DNA from: Epiperipatus broadwayi | Lineage: Eukaryota; Onychophora; Udeonychophora; Euonychophora; Peripatidae | Length of the DNA: 64,000 bases | NCBI GenBank assembly: GCA_028023455.1 | Contig: JAQFVV010012498.1 | Span: forward strand, 810,001 to 874,000 | Reading direction: 5' to 3' | In this document: in pieces, positions 44,683 to 57,808 of the stretch | Position numbering within the stretch: position 1 is the first letter of the stretch | How the letters are laid out: each line of letters opens with the position of its first letter | Position numbers and translations under genes: made by a program | The notes under the pieces: generated by a model | Seen by the model: the letters and a program-made list of their open reading frames with translations, nothing else | The model's database searches: none | Told to the model about the DNA's origin: nothing

Positions 44683-47484
44683 TCCAGCATATAATTACAA
44701 CTATAATACTATCATCAGAAATTTTTAGACAATTATACTTTAATATGTATAATATATTAAAAGGTATTTTTCATCTATAATAAGATTAATATAAACTGTT
44801 CTCACATAAATATTTAGTATTTATTTTTATATTTATTGCTAAGCCATAATCTTTATTTTTTTTTTTTTTCAATTCAATTTTCATGTTATTTATTACACAA
44901 CCTTATATTACCTATTATTAATTGATCATTTGAAAGTGGAAAAATAAAGATAAATAATCCACTACTCTTAAAATTTATATCTTAAAAAATGTAAGAAAAA
45001 TATAACTAATCTATCTAAGATATTGGACACTATAAAAATATTATAAAAACATTATCAATATGATATAATTTCAGATATTTAAAGCATATCCTACAGATTT
45101 TCAATTAGATATCATACTATATGTCTTTTATAGATCTACGAATATTATACAAATGTTTCAGTGACTATCCTTAAAATTTTTCTACTGCTTTCTAAAATAT
45201 AGAATCTTATACTAACTATAAATTCAGATATAGAGGCCATATTAAATAAGTATCTAATTGTAAACAGACACAAATCTGAAGATACTGTTAAAAAGAATAC
45301 TTGAATACCAATAAAAATTATATTTAGACTCAAATCAATAATAATAAAATACATAAATATAGAAATAACTTTAATAAAAACATTGTAATGATTTTTGATA
45401 TATTATAAAGTTTCAATGAGAGACAAAATTTTAACAAATGTGAGAAATGTGTATGTTAAGTTCTTTCCTAAAGGCAAATAAAGACAATTTTAAAAATGAC
45501 ACTGTAATCATGTGATAATACTTGATCATTACTAACAGCACTAAAAAAAAGATTTAAAAAATGCATGCTTACATTTGTATGCATTATGATAACTTCTAGA
45601 ATAAGTTTCTCAAATTCTGGATAAATAAATATAAAATTTCTATTTTGTAATAATTCAAATAAGATCTTAACCTTATTGAGCCTAATTAAATAAAAGATAT
45701 AACTATTTGATTATTTTGATGATAAAAAATATATTTTTCAATTAAATGAAAATTAAAGAATACTATTTGGATTAAAATAGAAACCATGTATTTTTCCACA
45801 TTCACTTTCATGAACCCATTTATTATTGAACTCTTAATAAATTCAGTGAAATTTTAAAATCAAAATGCACAAAAATAAAAACCTTATCATGCTTTCAATG
45901 CGCTACAAGATGAAGTCATACTTTTCACAATCTTAACTAATCTCTTCTTTTTAGATCACTAATTGGTTTTCTTTTTTTATCTCTCTTACTCTTAACTTCC
46001 ATAGGTTGTAGCAGCTTCATGATTTATAAGTAAATTCCCAATACTTCTTTAGATTCTAATTTCCTTAATTAATAATCTCTCTCTCTTTTTTTTTTAATCT
46101 TTCAATATTGTCAATTTTGTCTTTACAACTTAATTTTCCCAACTTTCACACTCAAAATTCACATTTTAAAAACTTCTAATCTTTTTTATTTCATTTTCAC
46201 TGTTAATTAAATCTATGCTTCACATAAGCTGCACTTGAAGAAAAATAATTAATTAATGGGCCACAAAATAACTTCCTAATTTTAGTTAAAAGTCTTTTTA
46301 GTTATTACCTTTCTAAATCTAATGTTTTTTTGCCATTGTTTCCATCAATAGCTAACCAACTACTTAAATAATCAACAATAGTCATAAATGAATTGATAGT
46401 AAACACTTTGTTAGGGCAAACTTATATTTTCTAAGTTCATGAATTTTCCATAAATACTATTTTAGTTTTTCTATCATCAAGCAACAATCAATAGCAAATA
46501 TTTTTGCTATGTGCTGAGCTTGTCCTGGTATTTTTAATCTAATGCTTGAATATCCTAGCACCTTAATGATGATGCCAGTAGCAGAAACCAGTCTGGGATT
46601 GGAAATATTCTCAAAGTTTGTTAAAAGCTTATTTTGTGAGCTATAAGTATAAAATTTGCAAATACAAGCTTATTAAATGTCATGTGACATCTGACTTGAT
46701 TTTTTTTTTTTTTGTAATTTTGTTTCATTCATGAATAAAATATACTGACACACTTAACAATCTCAAATTTCAGTTTTTCATTCTATATTCTGTTATAGTT
46801 CAATATGTCTCTTATTTATTTGTCTTAAACATTTAAAAAATATATATAAAACATTAAATTTCTTTCCTTTAGACTATCTTATCATTGTCTTGAAAGTCTT
46901 TTTTCTTCCTTTAAATATCTTTCCTCTTTTAAAGATTATCACACAAACATTGAATATAGTTACATATAGCTTAGTATTTTATTTTGCTTGAAACAAAAAG
47001 AAACTTTCAAGGCAATTTATCTGTGAGATTCTGTTTCTCTTCCTTCCTTCCCAGCAGTTTCTAATAATTTGTAGGGGTAAATACTGGACAGTGTACTAAG
47101 GATAAGATCTTATGTGCTATTTGCTTCTATCTATTGTTTCGTATGAAAATAATATCTGAATATAATGAGTATTTTCACAACTTTTAATAAATTAAAGTAA
47201 GTAAAATAAAAATTGATACTACTTGTAGAATTTTTAACTTGATAGTTAATTCTTTTCCTTTTTTACTTCTTCAAACAAGAGTGTGTGAGAGAGACTTATC
47301 ACTTTTACATATTATCAATTTCATTTACATATGAAACTTAATTGCCTTATTTATAAATTTTTGGTTTTGTCTCCTCAATGAATTTATAAAGTAATCTGTT
47401 TTCTAACCAAGGGAAAATTAATTAAATTAATATATCAGCTAGTATTTACTAAATAAATAAAATCTTTATTCATACATTATATTC
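44683..47484. other. gene-free stretch
   Basis: A+T-rich, with pyrimidine-rich parts (46080-46200) and T runs near 44855 and 46700. No feature supported. Confidence 0.45.
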
Positions 47485-47624
47485 TGCATGTGTGGATATT
47501 TCATTCCTCATTTATTTATTTCTATCTTGTATGTATATATGTGCATAAGTAAGCACACATTATTTTCCCAAATATAATCACAATGTAACTTTGGCATCAT
47601 TATGACAAAGGTTACATATCTCCT
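47485..47624 (+). repeat. direct repeat, copy A
   Basis: About 140 bases resembling 48241-48380. Shared blocks: ATATTTCATTC, ATTTATTTATTTC-ATCTTG, AAGTAAGCACA and CAACTTTGG-type segments. Copies diverge by roughly 15-20 percent. Confidence 0.7.
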
Positions 47625-48240
47625 CCCATAAAAAAAGACAATGGGACTGTGAAATATTCCATTTCTCCTCTTAATAACACTACTCATTTAATTTAAGTGC
47701 AATTATCTTTTTGATATTTTTGTCAAATAAAATTTTAAAATTAGAGAGATTTTTGCTTTCTTCAAGCTTGTAATTTCTAAAATTATAATATTTTTTTAAA
47801 GTGTCACTTCCTGGATTCAAGCCATTTTTGGGATTGACATATTCAAGTTTGACATTTTATTTATTTTACAAAACCATTATACCTTCCTTTATTTATGATC
47901 ATTATTCTTTTCAATCAGATTCAGGATTGACAGGGAATAAATCAACCTTTATTTTTGCAAACTTGAGTTTTATCTCTCTCCATATATTTGTTTGTTGGTG
48001 GAGATATCCTTCATGATGACTTAATCCATACACTATTTTCTTCAACCTGGATTGGAAATTTTATTTACATCTTGCTCTTCTTTTGAGTTTTAGTTTTCTT
48101 TAGTTCACCAACTGCAATCTGACTATAGCATGTTTAGAGCATTTTACTAATTTTGATTGCCTCTTATTGTTTAGTCTTTTTCTTTTGTAGGTTTTATAAT
48201 ATTGAACAGTTTTATTTTTAACTTTATTTACACAATTATT
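47625..48240. other. spacer between direct repeats
   Basis: Non-coding. The 71-codon plus frame at 47801-48016 has no family signature and is not called. Confidence 0.4.
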
Positions 48241-48380
48241 TTCTGTGTGCGTGAATATTTCATTCATTTATTTATTTCCATCTTGTCTGTATAAATATAT
48301 GTGTGTAAGTAAGCACATGTTATTTTTCAAAATATAATTGCAATGCAACTTTGGTATTACTATGACAATGGTTACAATAT
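48241..48380 (+). repeat. direct repeat, copy B
   Basis: Partner of 47485-47624, about 755 bases downstream in the same orientation. Could be remnants of LTRs, an old tandem duplication or two insertions of one repeat. Confidence 0.7.
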
Positions 48381-51002
48381 ATAATTAATTACTATATATT
48401 GTGTATAGTTAGTTTTATTAAAAAATTGAAATTCAACTTTTAAATGTATAAAATTAAAATATTCTAATAAAAATTCATAATTTGTTAATTTTAAAACAAA
48501 AACTTTATTGCCATAACATTCAGCAATGGTACCATATAAGCAGACAGCCTCAGCATGCCTTAAGTTTTCATTTCTTCCATGGTTACAACATAAACTGTTC
48601 AATCTTGAAATTCCTTTTGATATCAGTGCACTTTCCAATTCCTCATTTTTTGAATAATTATTGTAAATCATTGATTTAATCATACCATACTCTGAACCTC
48701 AGATCATTTTACAGCTTTCTGTTTTTGAAATGATTGGATTTTTTTTTTACTACAACACTAATTAATTTTATAACTCTATTTTTTTTTGAGGGCACTCATA
48801 TATTAAAAAAATAAAATAAAATAAAATGGCTTCTCACTAAGGAGTTTATAATTTGAACATCAGAAATGACAGAGCTGAGCTGCAGTCATGGATCTTGAAT
48901 CCTAGAATTTACGATTCCACTATTGTACCAATTCAAATAAATGTTTGTAAACATACAAAAATAATTTTAAAAAAAAAATCAATAAAGATAATAAATTATA
49001 GGAAAAAAAATTAAATGGAAAAAAGCTTACAAAATGTGATAAAGATGTCTGACATTTTACACTAAATTCTGAAAAATCTTATACACATGAGTGTTATTTC
49101 AGCTAATAATACTCATTGTTACATTTTCTATTTCATTCAATAACATTTAACAATTTAGAGATTACATGTTTAGCACTTAAATCACCACCTCTATTACCAT
49201 AATTTTTAAATGAAATTATTTATTTTTTTCCCTCAACATTAAAATGGCTCATAACTAAAAATTATTAAAATATAACATTTAGGAATATACTTTAAAAAAA
49301 AAAAAAATACTTGCAATGATTTTACTATTAGAAATTTAAAAATTTTATGTTCAACATATATATTGTTAATATTATTACTATAATTTCAAGTCAAAGTTAT
49401 TTCTTTTTTTTTTTATTTCAGCATTAATCACTTTCCAAATTCTGATTTTTATGACTCATGATTAAAATTATTGTACATATGCATACAAACTACGTTTTCT
49501 ACAATATTTTCAATGCTAAAAATTAAGAATTTATATTTAGCATTTAAATCTTTGCTACTGATGCAGAAAATTGATTTTAAAATTATTTCTGTTTTGAGAT
49601 AATATTAATCATTTTCAAATTTTTTTATGGCTAATAGATGATATCATATGCATATAGAAAAACACTTTTTAAAAATACATGATTTTATTGTAGTAGATCT
49701 CACAATATATTTTTTAAAAAATATATTTTTTAAATATATAGTTGCAGAATTTTCTTCTAGATTAGAATATTAGTATTATACTGAGACTGCTCTAATATGT
49801 GGTTTATTTCTGAGACAATTCAATTATTCTAATTGTTTTGTAAAACTTTTTAAAAAAGATAGATAATTAAATATTTAATCATTTTTTAAATGTAGCATGT
49901 CATTAATAAACATCTAATTTCTAAAAAAGATTTTTTTTTTTTTTAATAAAAGAAAAAAAAATTTTTTTTCTTTGTTAAATAGAATACAAAAGATTGCAAA
50001 TAAACTCAGTATGGGGTGAAAATATTTTTTTTCTCTCATTTAACTATATAGCATGCATAAAAGGTACGTATGTATATACCAGAGTGAGCACAGGAGTTAA
50101 AACAAAAGCTTTTATTTATATAAATTGCTATAATTAGCAAAAAGAATAACAGATGTTATATCATCATCACTTAATCTCCCCACAAATTCACTGCCTGATT
50201 TATTATTTATATAAATTGGGTTTGCTATTTACTGCCAATTCTGATTCCATTAAATTTTGTAGTGGCTTCTCTTTGAGATCCTACAAATAGAATAATAGGA
50301 TTCATTCACACTTGCCCAGATGCAGCATGATCTTTTAAACTCTATGATGCTAGATCTATGAAAGATAGTGTAAACATTATAAACTATGTATATGTGTCTT
50401 TGGTTTAAAAAAAACAACAACTTATTCCCCTATTAGTTTGTATATGTATATATGAATTGATTTTTTTTTAGAATTAATTCATGTTCAAATATTTTGTGTG
50501 AAAGCATAATATTATTATCAATTATGCACTCTTTAGCCATGAAACAAAATTATTAATAGCGCTCACAGGCTCTCCTAAATGGTTTGCTTTATGAACTTTA
50601 ACCTAGAAGAGTCTCTTTCCTAGATAAAAAAAAAAATTTGAAAGAAGACATGAAGGCATTATGTTTCCATTATAGTTCAGTTTCACCATACTGAATGTTA
50701 AAAACACTCTTATTTTAAATGGCATTGTGAATTATTTAAGATTATAGTGAAATAACATTCACTCACTCTTATAGTTTATCTGAAAAGCAAAAATTCTTAA
50801 CAAAATATATGCATAGTGAGTGAAGATGATCTGAGTTTTGTGGATGATTATAAAGTGACAGACTTTAAAATGAGAGATGCACTGATAAAACTTTTAAAAT
50901 TTAAAAATGTTATATTACTAGATATTCATAAAGAAAAATCAATAAGTAGATTACAAATATCTTCTCCTTCCCTTTTTTTACATTCCTTCATATATTCATA
51001 TA
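48381..51002. other. gene-free stretch
   Basis: A+T-rich, with long A and T runs (49927-49970); nothing recognised. Confidence 0.45.
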
Positions 51003-51575
51003 TATATTACTTTTTATAAGTCTCCATATGTACACTCTAATGCAAATTTTTTTTTATATAATTCCTTTAATTTTTTAACAGTTTTGACTGTCCTGCAGTC
51101 TTCCTCAGAGCTACAACATTTAAACATATAATCATATAATCATTATTCTATATACATATAAAAATACATATTTTATATTATTATTCATAATATTTTATTT
51201 TTAACTCTATACCTTTACTTCCCTTTTTTCCTAATTATTATTTTCTCATTATTTCTTTATTATTTCTACGTTCTTTTTATTTTTTATTGAAAATATCAAT
51301 AAAAAATAAAATGAAAATAAAAATAGTAAAGACATAATGAGAAAATAATAATTAGGAAAAAAGGGAAGTATAGGTATAGGGTTAAAAATAAAATATGTTT
51401 ATGAATAATTATGTATTTTCATATGTATATAGAATAATGATTATATGATTATATATTTAAATATTGTAGCTCTGATGAAGACTGCAGGACAGTCAAAACT
51501 GTTAGAAAATTAAAGAAATGATATAAAAAAATTTGCATTAGAGTGTATATGTGGAGATTTATAAAAAGTAATATA
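51003..51575. mobile_element. 573-bp near-perfect palindrome (foldback element)
   Basis: Arms 51003-51290 and 51296-51575 with only about a 5-base loop (AAATA). Mismatches are few along the whole length, so a single strand would fold into one hairpin of about 280 bp. The right arm contains CTGATGAAGACTGCAGGACA followed by GTCAAAACTG, reading outward; the left arm has its inverse. No coding capacity. Confidence 0.85.
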
Positions 51576-52119
51576 GATTACAAATAAAAGTATAACAATT
51601 ATTACAGAAGCAACAGGTTACATATTTAACTCAATCCAACTTGACTGAAGTTTAGATAATAAATGTGCATGTGCATGCCCAGTGCTAATATCATAATTAA
51701 AATGATGACCATAACTACAGAATTATTTTTAAAAAAATCATGTTTGGTATTTCCTTTTAAAAGCTGAGAGCAAAAGGACTTCCTGCAAAATATTCATAAG
51801 ATTCCAGTTTATGGGAAAAATAATTAAAATACCAAGCAAGCAACTTTGAATTAATAATAAACAGTTGACAAAGCATGTAAATGACCGAAACAATAGACAA
51901 AACTTCTATCCTTCTGATTATTTCATATTTTGTTTTACTTTTCACAAAATTTGTAAGCTAATTGCACTATAATCTTTCATTCCTATATATTGTAACGGGC
52001 ACATACGACATTACATTTTTTTTTTTATTATTATTAAACATGAAAAAAATAAAAGTTCGCAAATAAAACTTCTTTTTTAAGAATTAAAAATTGAAAATTA
52101 AAATTCTATACTAAACTCA
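51576..52119. other. gene-free stretch with LTR-like start
   Basis: TGTAACGGGCACATACGACA at about 51991 looks like the first bases of an LTR, but no matching end or second copy was found. Confidence 0.3.
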
Positions 52120-53792
52120 TATATATATAAAGTCGCACAGATGAGAAATTAAAAAAAGAAACTTTATTAAAAAAAAGAAAAAGTATTTTAAAACTAAATT
52201 GTCAGTAAAGATTTAAAGATAAAAATATATCTAAGTTTGTACAAAACAAATTAATTAATATTATTGAAAAAATGGAAATGATTATTGTAATTAGTCCAAG
52301 TGAACTAGCCCTTGGGCATTTAAATGTATAAGCAATGGTCAGATAGGAAAACAATAGAAACTAATGGCCAATGAAAAAAATCCATCAGGAAATTGGACCT
52401 CAACAGAAGGATCATCATCATCGATGACATAATGTCAATTGGATCCGAAAGTTACATATAAAAGAAAAAGTTTGGAAATAAATTTGTAGTGAGTGAAGAA
52501 AATCTAAGAGAAGACGGAAATGTATTAAGTCAGAGAGTTGGAGGTGAAGGGATTGAAAGACGCACTTTCAATTCCTTCAGTGGTTATATAAAAAAAAGAA
52601 ATGAAATGAAACATCGTTTTTTTCTATACTGAGAACCATAGGATCATCGGGGGATTTAACGCTGGATTCCAAACAGCATGCAATGGATAAAGAGAAATGT
52701 TTTAAAAATCGTAAGAACTTTATGAACATTTTGAAAACACTAAGAACGCTAAAATATAAACTTTCCCAGTATTTAATTTATAAAAATAGAATCCTATCTG
52801 ACCAACTTAATTTACTAATAAGTAATTTTATTTGATGTATTTTTTTTTTTAAAAAAAAAAAAAAAAAAATCATTTCCATTTATTTTATTTTTTTGTTCTT
52901 TTAAGTTTTTATTATGATTTTTATTTTTCGTTAAATGTTAAATTTAAGTTGGGCGAAGTTTTATTAGGGAGGGTAATCTTAGGTTATTCGTTTCGTAGTT
53001 GAATTAGGTCAATGGATTGGATACATTGGTGTAATTAGTAGATATAGTACGAGGTTCGCTATGTGCAGAATCGAATTATATGCCGTACAACCCCTTTTGC
53101 CTATGGAATATGATCGTAAGTCGGCAAAAATGTCCGTAGTCCTTTCCTATGGAGTTTTTTTTTATTGCTCTTCTTGTCAGATAGATGTAGTATTCCTATC
53201 TGGACGAGAGTCAATTTCTTCTCTTAACCCTGCTGCTCAGATGTACATTCCTGACAGTATGGTATTGCGTGTTGTCGTATTCGTATTACATTGAATACAT
53301 CGATATATCAGATGGATTGGCGTTGGTTTAACTGCGAACTTTTGGCCTAAGGCTAAATAAGGGATAAAATATTTTCTTTTCAAATGCAATCTATGTAGTC
53401 TATTCATACTCGTCACTCTAAATAAAAATGCATTAAATTTAAGTTGGGTATAGACGCTTGCATAAATTCGTTATCGGTTAATTGTGTTTTTGGTTTTCAT
53501 ATTTGATCAAAATATAGACATTCGGTAAATACTGTTACCTTATGGTGAGTATCTAAGATGTATTTATTTCGGATGTCTTAAGTTATTGGTGTCTATGCGG
53601 CATCTTATGATGAATGCCATTGGGTTTCTTATAAATTTCCCTCTGCATTTCCATCAATGACTTTATATTTTGATCGTTTATGTTTATTTTGAAATGTTTT
53701 TTAACCATGTAATCTATGTAACCGATCTATACTCAACATTTATAAAACAAAGTTTTATAAATCCATCTGTGCGAACTTATAAAAATAAAAAA
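52120..53792. mobile_element. CpG-richer unit with short inverted ends
   Basis: Inverted ends TATAAAGTCGCACAGATG (52125-52143) and, inverted, TATAAGTTCGCACAGATG (53760-53778). Between them the DNA is noticeably richer in CpG and G+C than its surroundings (52960-53400). It has a TATAAAAG box at 52457 and imperfect internal direct repeats (AAATTTAAGTTGGG at 52939 and 53434; AATCTATGTA at 53391 and 53709). No recognised coding. Probably a non-autonomous DNA transposon, or a composite; the family is unknown. Confidence 0.5.
53061..53294 (+). CDS. unrecognised 77-codon frame
   Basis: A plus-strand frame inside the CpG-richer unit, with a Cys pair (CSSC) and hydrophobic stretches. No family recognised; the reverse strand gives no better frame. 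Listed because the base composition differs from the surroundings. Translation is uncertain. Confidence 0.18.
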   Translation: MCRIELYAVQPLLPMEYDRKSAKMSVVLSYGVFFYCSSCQIDVVFLSGRESISSLNPAAQMYIPDSMVLRVVVFVLH

Positions 53793-56340
53793 TGTAAATT
53801 AAAATCTAAAATAAAAGTTAAAAATGTAGTTAAATGCTAAAGTAAACATACTAAAATAATAATGTTACATTTTATATATATATATGTGCGTAAATAAATG
53901 TTTGTGTGTTAATTATAGGCAGTGGCTTATTTTATTCTTTTTTTAAAAATATTCTTAGATAAGAATTGATAAAATATAAATCTCTGCTCTACTCCTTGAG
54001 CTAATGACATTGGGCTAATGGTCAAATTCAAAATATATAAAAAAAAATTTTTTTTGACTTACGTATCTGCCTACTATATAAATTTTTCTAGGTTCAAATG
54101 CCTAGATGGCGCTCTTGTAGTGCAGATTATGTTAAGTCCCCAGTCTCCACTCTGTACCATTATAATATATACGCAGTTATTTTGTAGTGTATTAAATTTA
54201 TAGTTATATTTCAAATGACTATATAAAAATACTGTATACTGATGTATATTGTAACCATATATTTAACCTTGTGGGTTAGATACATGTTTTAAGCATTAAA
54301 ATTTTTTTATATATAAGATTATAATATATAATTTTTTTTATCTGTACTACCATAATAATAAGCTTAAATTATGTTTCAATAGTATGAGTCAAAGTAATTC
54401 AGTTAGCCTATTTAGTTAGCAGTTATTTAAAAAGTTATCTTAAGAGTGTTTAATATTTACTTGAAAGAATAAAATTAATATTTTTGAAACTAAAGAAGAG
54501 TTAATCTAGAGCTTAATATGTTTAAAATAGATACAATAGATAAAGTTAGTTTATGCTGTCTGAAATGGTTAGTTAACTTTGTTAGGATTTTTAGTTATTA
54601 ATTTTTAAAATAAATTGTTTTAATGTAATAATTATGATTTATTAAATATCAATTTAAGTGAGGATATTTAAAACCTGGATTTAAAGATATTAAGTATAAC
54701 TGGTTGAGATTAAGGTTAACTTTAAATTAGTTTTAAATATTAGCCAGTAACTAATATATTTTAATTGCAATAAAAATGGTTACATTTAATGTGCATGTGT
54801 GAATGTTTAATGCATGCAGATGAAATATTGAAAGTTAAAAAGATTTATTAAAAGCAAAAGTATTTTAAGAATGGGTACATTCAATCAATTTTAATCATTA
54901 AAAAAAAACTTTAAATAATACAAGGGAAAGAGTAAAAAAAAAGAGATATTTGAATAAAAAGAATGTTTAATCTAAAAATAGATAATTTTTATTAATATTA
55001 AATAAAACATTTATTATAGTAATTAGGCTGTAATTAAAAAGTTCATTTTCCATCTAGACAATCGCATGATCTAATCATCTGGGTTGATAGTTCAAGGTCA
55101 GATAAATTAACAAGATAAAAGTATGCTAGTAATTTAAATATTATAATGAATATAGGGAGATTGGTTTAAAATACCAGAAATGCATTAGAAAATCTTAAGG
55201 TGCATGAATGTATAAAACACACACTAATATAAAAAGGGAGTCTTAATCTAAATTTTATTATTATGATTATTAAAATTTTAACTTTATTTTAGTTTTGAAT
55301 TATTTTGTTTTAGTTAATTATTTTTTTAATAAAGTCAACTTAAAAAATTTAAGTTTTATATTTCATCATTATTATGCCTGAATAAGAAAAACTATACATT
55401 ATCCATTGCAGTATTTCTCCTGAAAGCAAATGTTTAACTGATTCATCAAACAATAAGTTTAAAAGAATGCTAAAAAATCCTAATGTTTCAAAAGAAGTCG
55501 TCAAAGGAAAATAGAATTCATATAAGGAAAAGTATGTTGTTTCATTTTTATATAAATATTAGCTAAATTCTGATCTTTACTATAAGATTATCTCCAGAAA
55601 GTTTTAACTAAGATTTAAAATTAGTTATTAATATTAATTATTGTTACCAAAAATAGTCAATATACTTCTATCAAGCTAAGATATAGAAGATGAACTTTTA
55701 TAAAAGTATTAAGTACACAAAAAAAGGAAGCAACAATTATTTAGAATTGTCTTAATAAAATTATAATAGAAGATCAATTTATGAAAATCAATTCTTTAAT
55801 TATTATAAGGAAAAGACTATACCCAGATTGTTTCATGCTAAAACAAATAATATAACTATTCATCTCAAGTTTGCTTATTCATTTATTTATTTGAATTTTT
55901 TTATTTTAAATTCCTGATTGATTCAAACATGTTTTGTACTTAGAAAAAGAATAAATATAATTTAAATTTGCAGTGTTGTAATTATAACAATAAAACTTTA
56001 TAAAGAACAATTTATAATTAAAATTATTTTTTGTTCATTACTCCTGATTCCCATTGCCATTTAAAATGTGTTTTGAAAGAAATTGTTTGATATTAGAATC
56101 ATCTGCTATCAGCTCCCATGATTATTTTGAAGTTGTTAAATTTCATTGTGAACATTTTTCAAGAAATGTTATTTTAAATTCTCATCTTTGTGTCTGCTCT
56201 ATATGAAGGACTGTGTGTATTCCCATATAACTTCTAGAAAGAACAGAAAAGGACTTGAACTAAGAAATAATTTCCTTACCAAGTAAAGAACTTTAATCTC
56301 TAAAATATATATAAAAGAGTATTCTAATAATGTATATATA
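53793..56340. other. gene-free stretch
   Basis: A+T-rich, with (AT)n near 53875. ATGCCTAGATGGCGCTCTTG at 54098 is a small G+C-richer island without recognised identity. Confidence 0.4.
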
Positions 56341-56344
56341 TATA

Positions 56345-56940
56345 TTTGATATTATTATCATCATCATTACTATTATTATGTTTCAAATATATATCTTTAT
56401 TGATTCTTCAGAAAAGTTACATAGATTTTACAAATTGTGTTGTGTTACATGAGCAATCTTAGCTTGAGTTAATTGATTAGAATAGTTTACTTTTTTATGA
56501 ATTCCCTTGTATTTTTCGATGTCCTTGTAATTTTCTGTTGTGTTTACAGTATTATGCAATTGGTTAGAAAATGTCTGGATAGGCAATGTCTATTATTGTG
56601 TTTATGGATATGTGAATAGATGTTGGTTATTTGATCCAATGTACTCTGATTATAGGTTGGAAGGTTGTCTTATAAGAGACCAGGTTGCTGCTATGATGTC
56701 TGGAGGAGTAATTTTGTAATTTCAGGCCCTTAATTGTTGGAATTTGTTTATAAAGGTGACCGGATGTTGTCGGGTGTTATATTCTAATGTGAAGGTGTGA
56801 GTGCACCAGTATGTGTATAGTAGGAATGTGACTGCTTGTATTGTGGCTGTAGAAGTTTTTTTATATGATTCTATGATATTTCTTGAGATGTTATGTCATT
56901 GATAGATATCAATCATGACTTTACATGTATTGGATAAAAC
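56345..56940 (-). pseudogene. 5'-truncated LINE 3' end
   Basis: On the minus strand the end of an ORF2-like protein can be read (TATIQAVTFLLYTYWCTHTF near 56850-56790), comparable in layout to the last segment of the full-length LINE ORF2 (ANIRLAIFLSFTIWLTRCSF). After a non-coding stretch comes AATCAATAAAG (polyadenylation signal, near 56400), then TTTGAAACA and a trinucleotide tail of the TAATAATAG type (56345-56380). The same TTTGAAACA plus trinucleotide tail is seen at 59615-59665. Confidence 0.5.
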
Positions 56941-57294
56941 TTGGTAAGTATAAAAGGTACTCATCATTTAGACAGGCCAGCCACTTGGTGGCATTAGTTC
57001 TTTGTAAAACAAAAGAAATATGACATTTAGGTGGCCCTGTCCAGCTATTTTATAGCCAGGACAATCATTTGATGGTGTTATTTCTCTGCAAAAGTACAGA
57101 AATATGCTGTTATTCGCTTGATTTCCATGCAAATAACAGCAGCTATGTATGTACACTGTTACACAGTTTATCCGTATGGTAACTATTAAAACTTTAACAC
57201 AATATAACTTGAAGGGTAGCTGTACTTTAAATTACTGTAGCTCTTTAAATTAGTACACTGTACAGACTTACACACACCTGCACATATATAATGT

Positions 57295-57415
57295 AATATA
57301 TAAAGGATTCGAATTCAGACTTTCACATGACCTTCAACTCTCCATGTCATCTCATATTGCTGACCCATCTGATCATACACACGTTGAAAAGATAAATAAT
57401 CACCAATATACTTAT
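57295..57415. repeat. partial copy of the GATTTGAA-CAGACTTT MITE family
   Basis: GGATTCGAATTCAGACTTTC, then CTCTCCATGTCATCTCATAT, matches the left end and interior of the copy at 29508-29795. ACACGTTGAAAAGATAAATA near 57379-57398 corresponds to the interior block in inverted orientation. Confidence 0.55.
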
Positions 57416-57610
57416 TCACATTGTCTTTGAAATAATCATCTTACAAGTAAACTGATGCAGTATTGTGGCATAAAAATTGTTATCCTGTCCACATGTTCCC
57501 TGCACATTTTTGAAGAGTGAAAAAATTTGGAAAGTGTATTTGAGAATAAAGTTGATGCGTGATAATGTGTTGACGCACGTTTTGTGCAAGAATCTCTGCG
57601 ATACTAAAAA

Positions 57611-57808
57611 ATGGGTGAATTCATTAAGCCTTATTTAAAGTTTTCACAATTGCCTGTGACTGAAAACATTCTGATACACTGCAAAATCTGTGTTTGTGTA
57701 GCAAATATGAAACAGGAGGGTTTACAGTTCAGGTGTAGATATAAATGTTCGATCCATAAGCAAACTTGGTTCGACGACTCAAGAATACCGTTACCAAATA
57801 ATGTTTGA
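57611..57808 (+). pseudogene. Merlin-like (ISXO2-type) transposase N-terminal fragment
   Basis: 65 codons from ATG 57611. A zinc-ribbon-like pattern (HCKICVC, NMKQEG, LQFRCRYKC) is followed by SIHKQTWFDDSRIPL. The W-C--C----SI--GTWF--S-LPL order is typical of the N-terminal part of ISXO2/Merlin transposases, which cut and paste DNA. The catalytic core is absent: the frame runs directly into the tandem array starting near 57784, which begins with the last codons of this fragment. The leading Cys pair is partly degenerate. Not confirmed by search. Confidence 0.5.

Noticed and set aside
51991-52640. LTR starting TGTAACGGGC with TATAAAAG at 52457
   Set aside because: No second copy and no inverted TACA end at a suitable distance; the inverted ends at 52125 and 53778 explain the region better.
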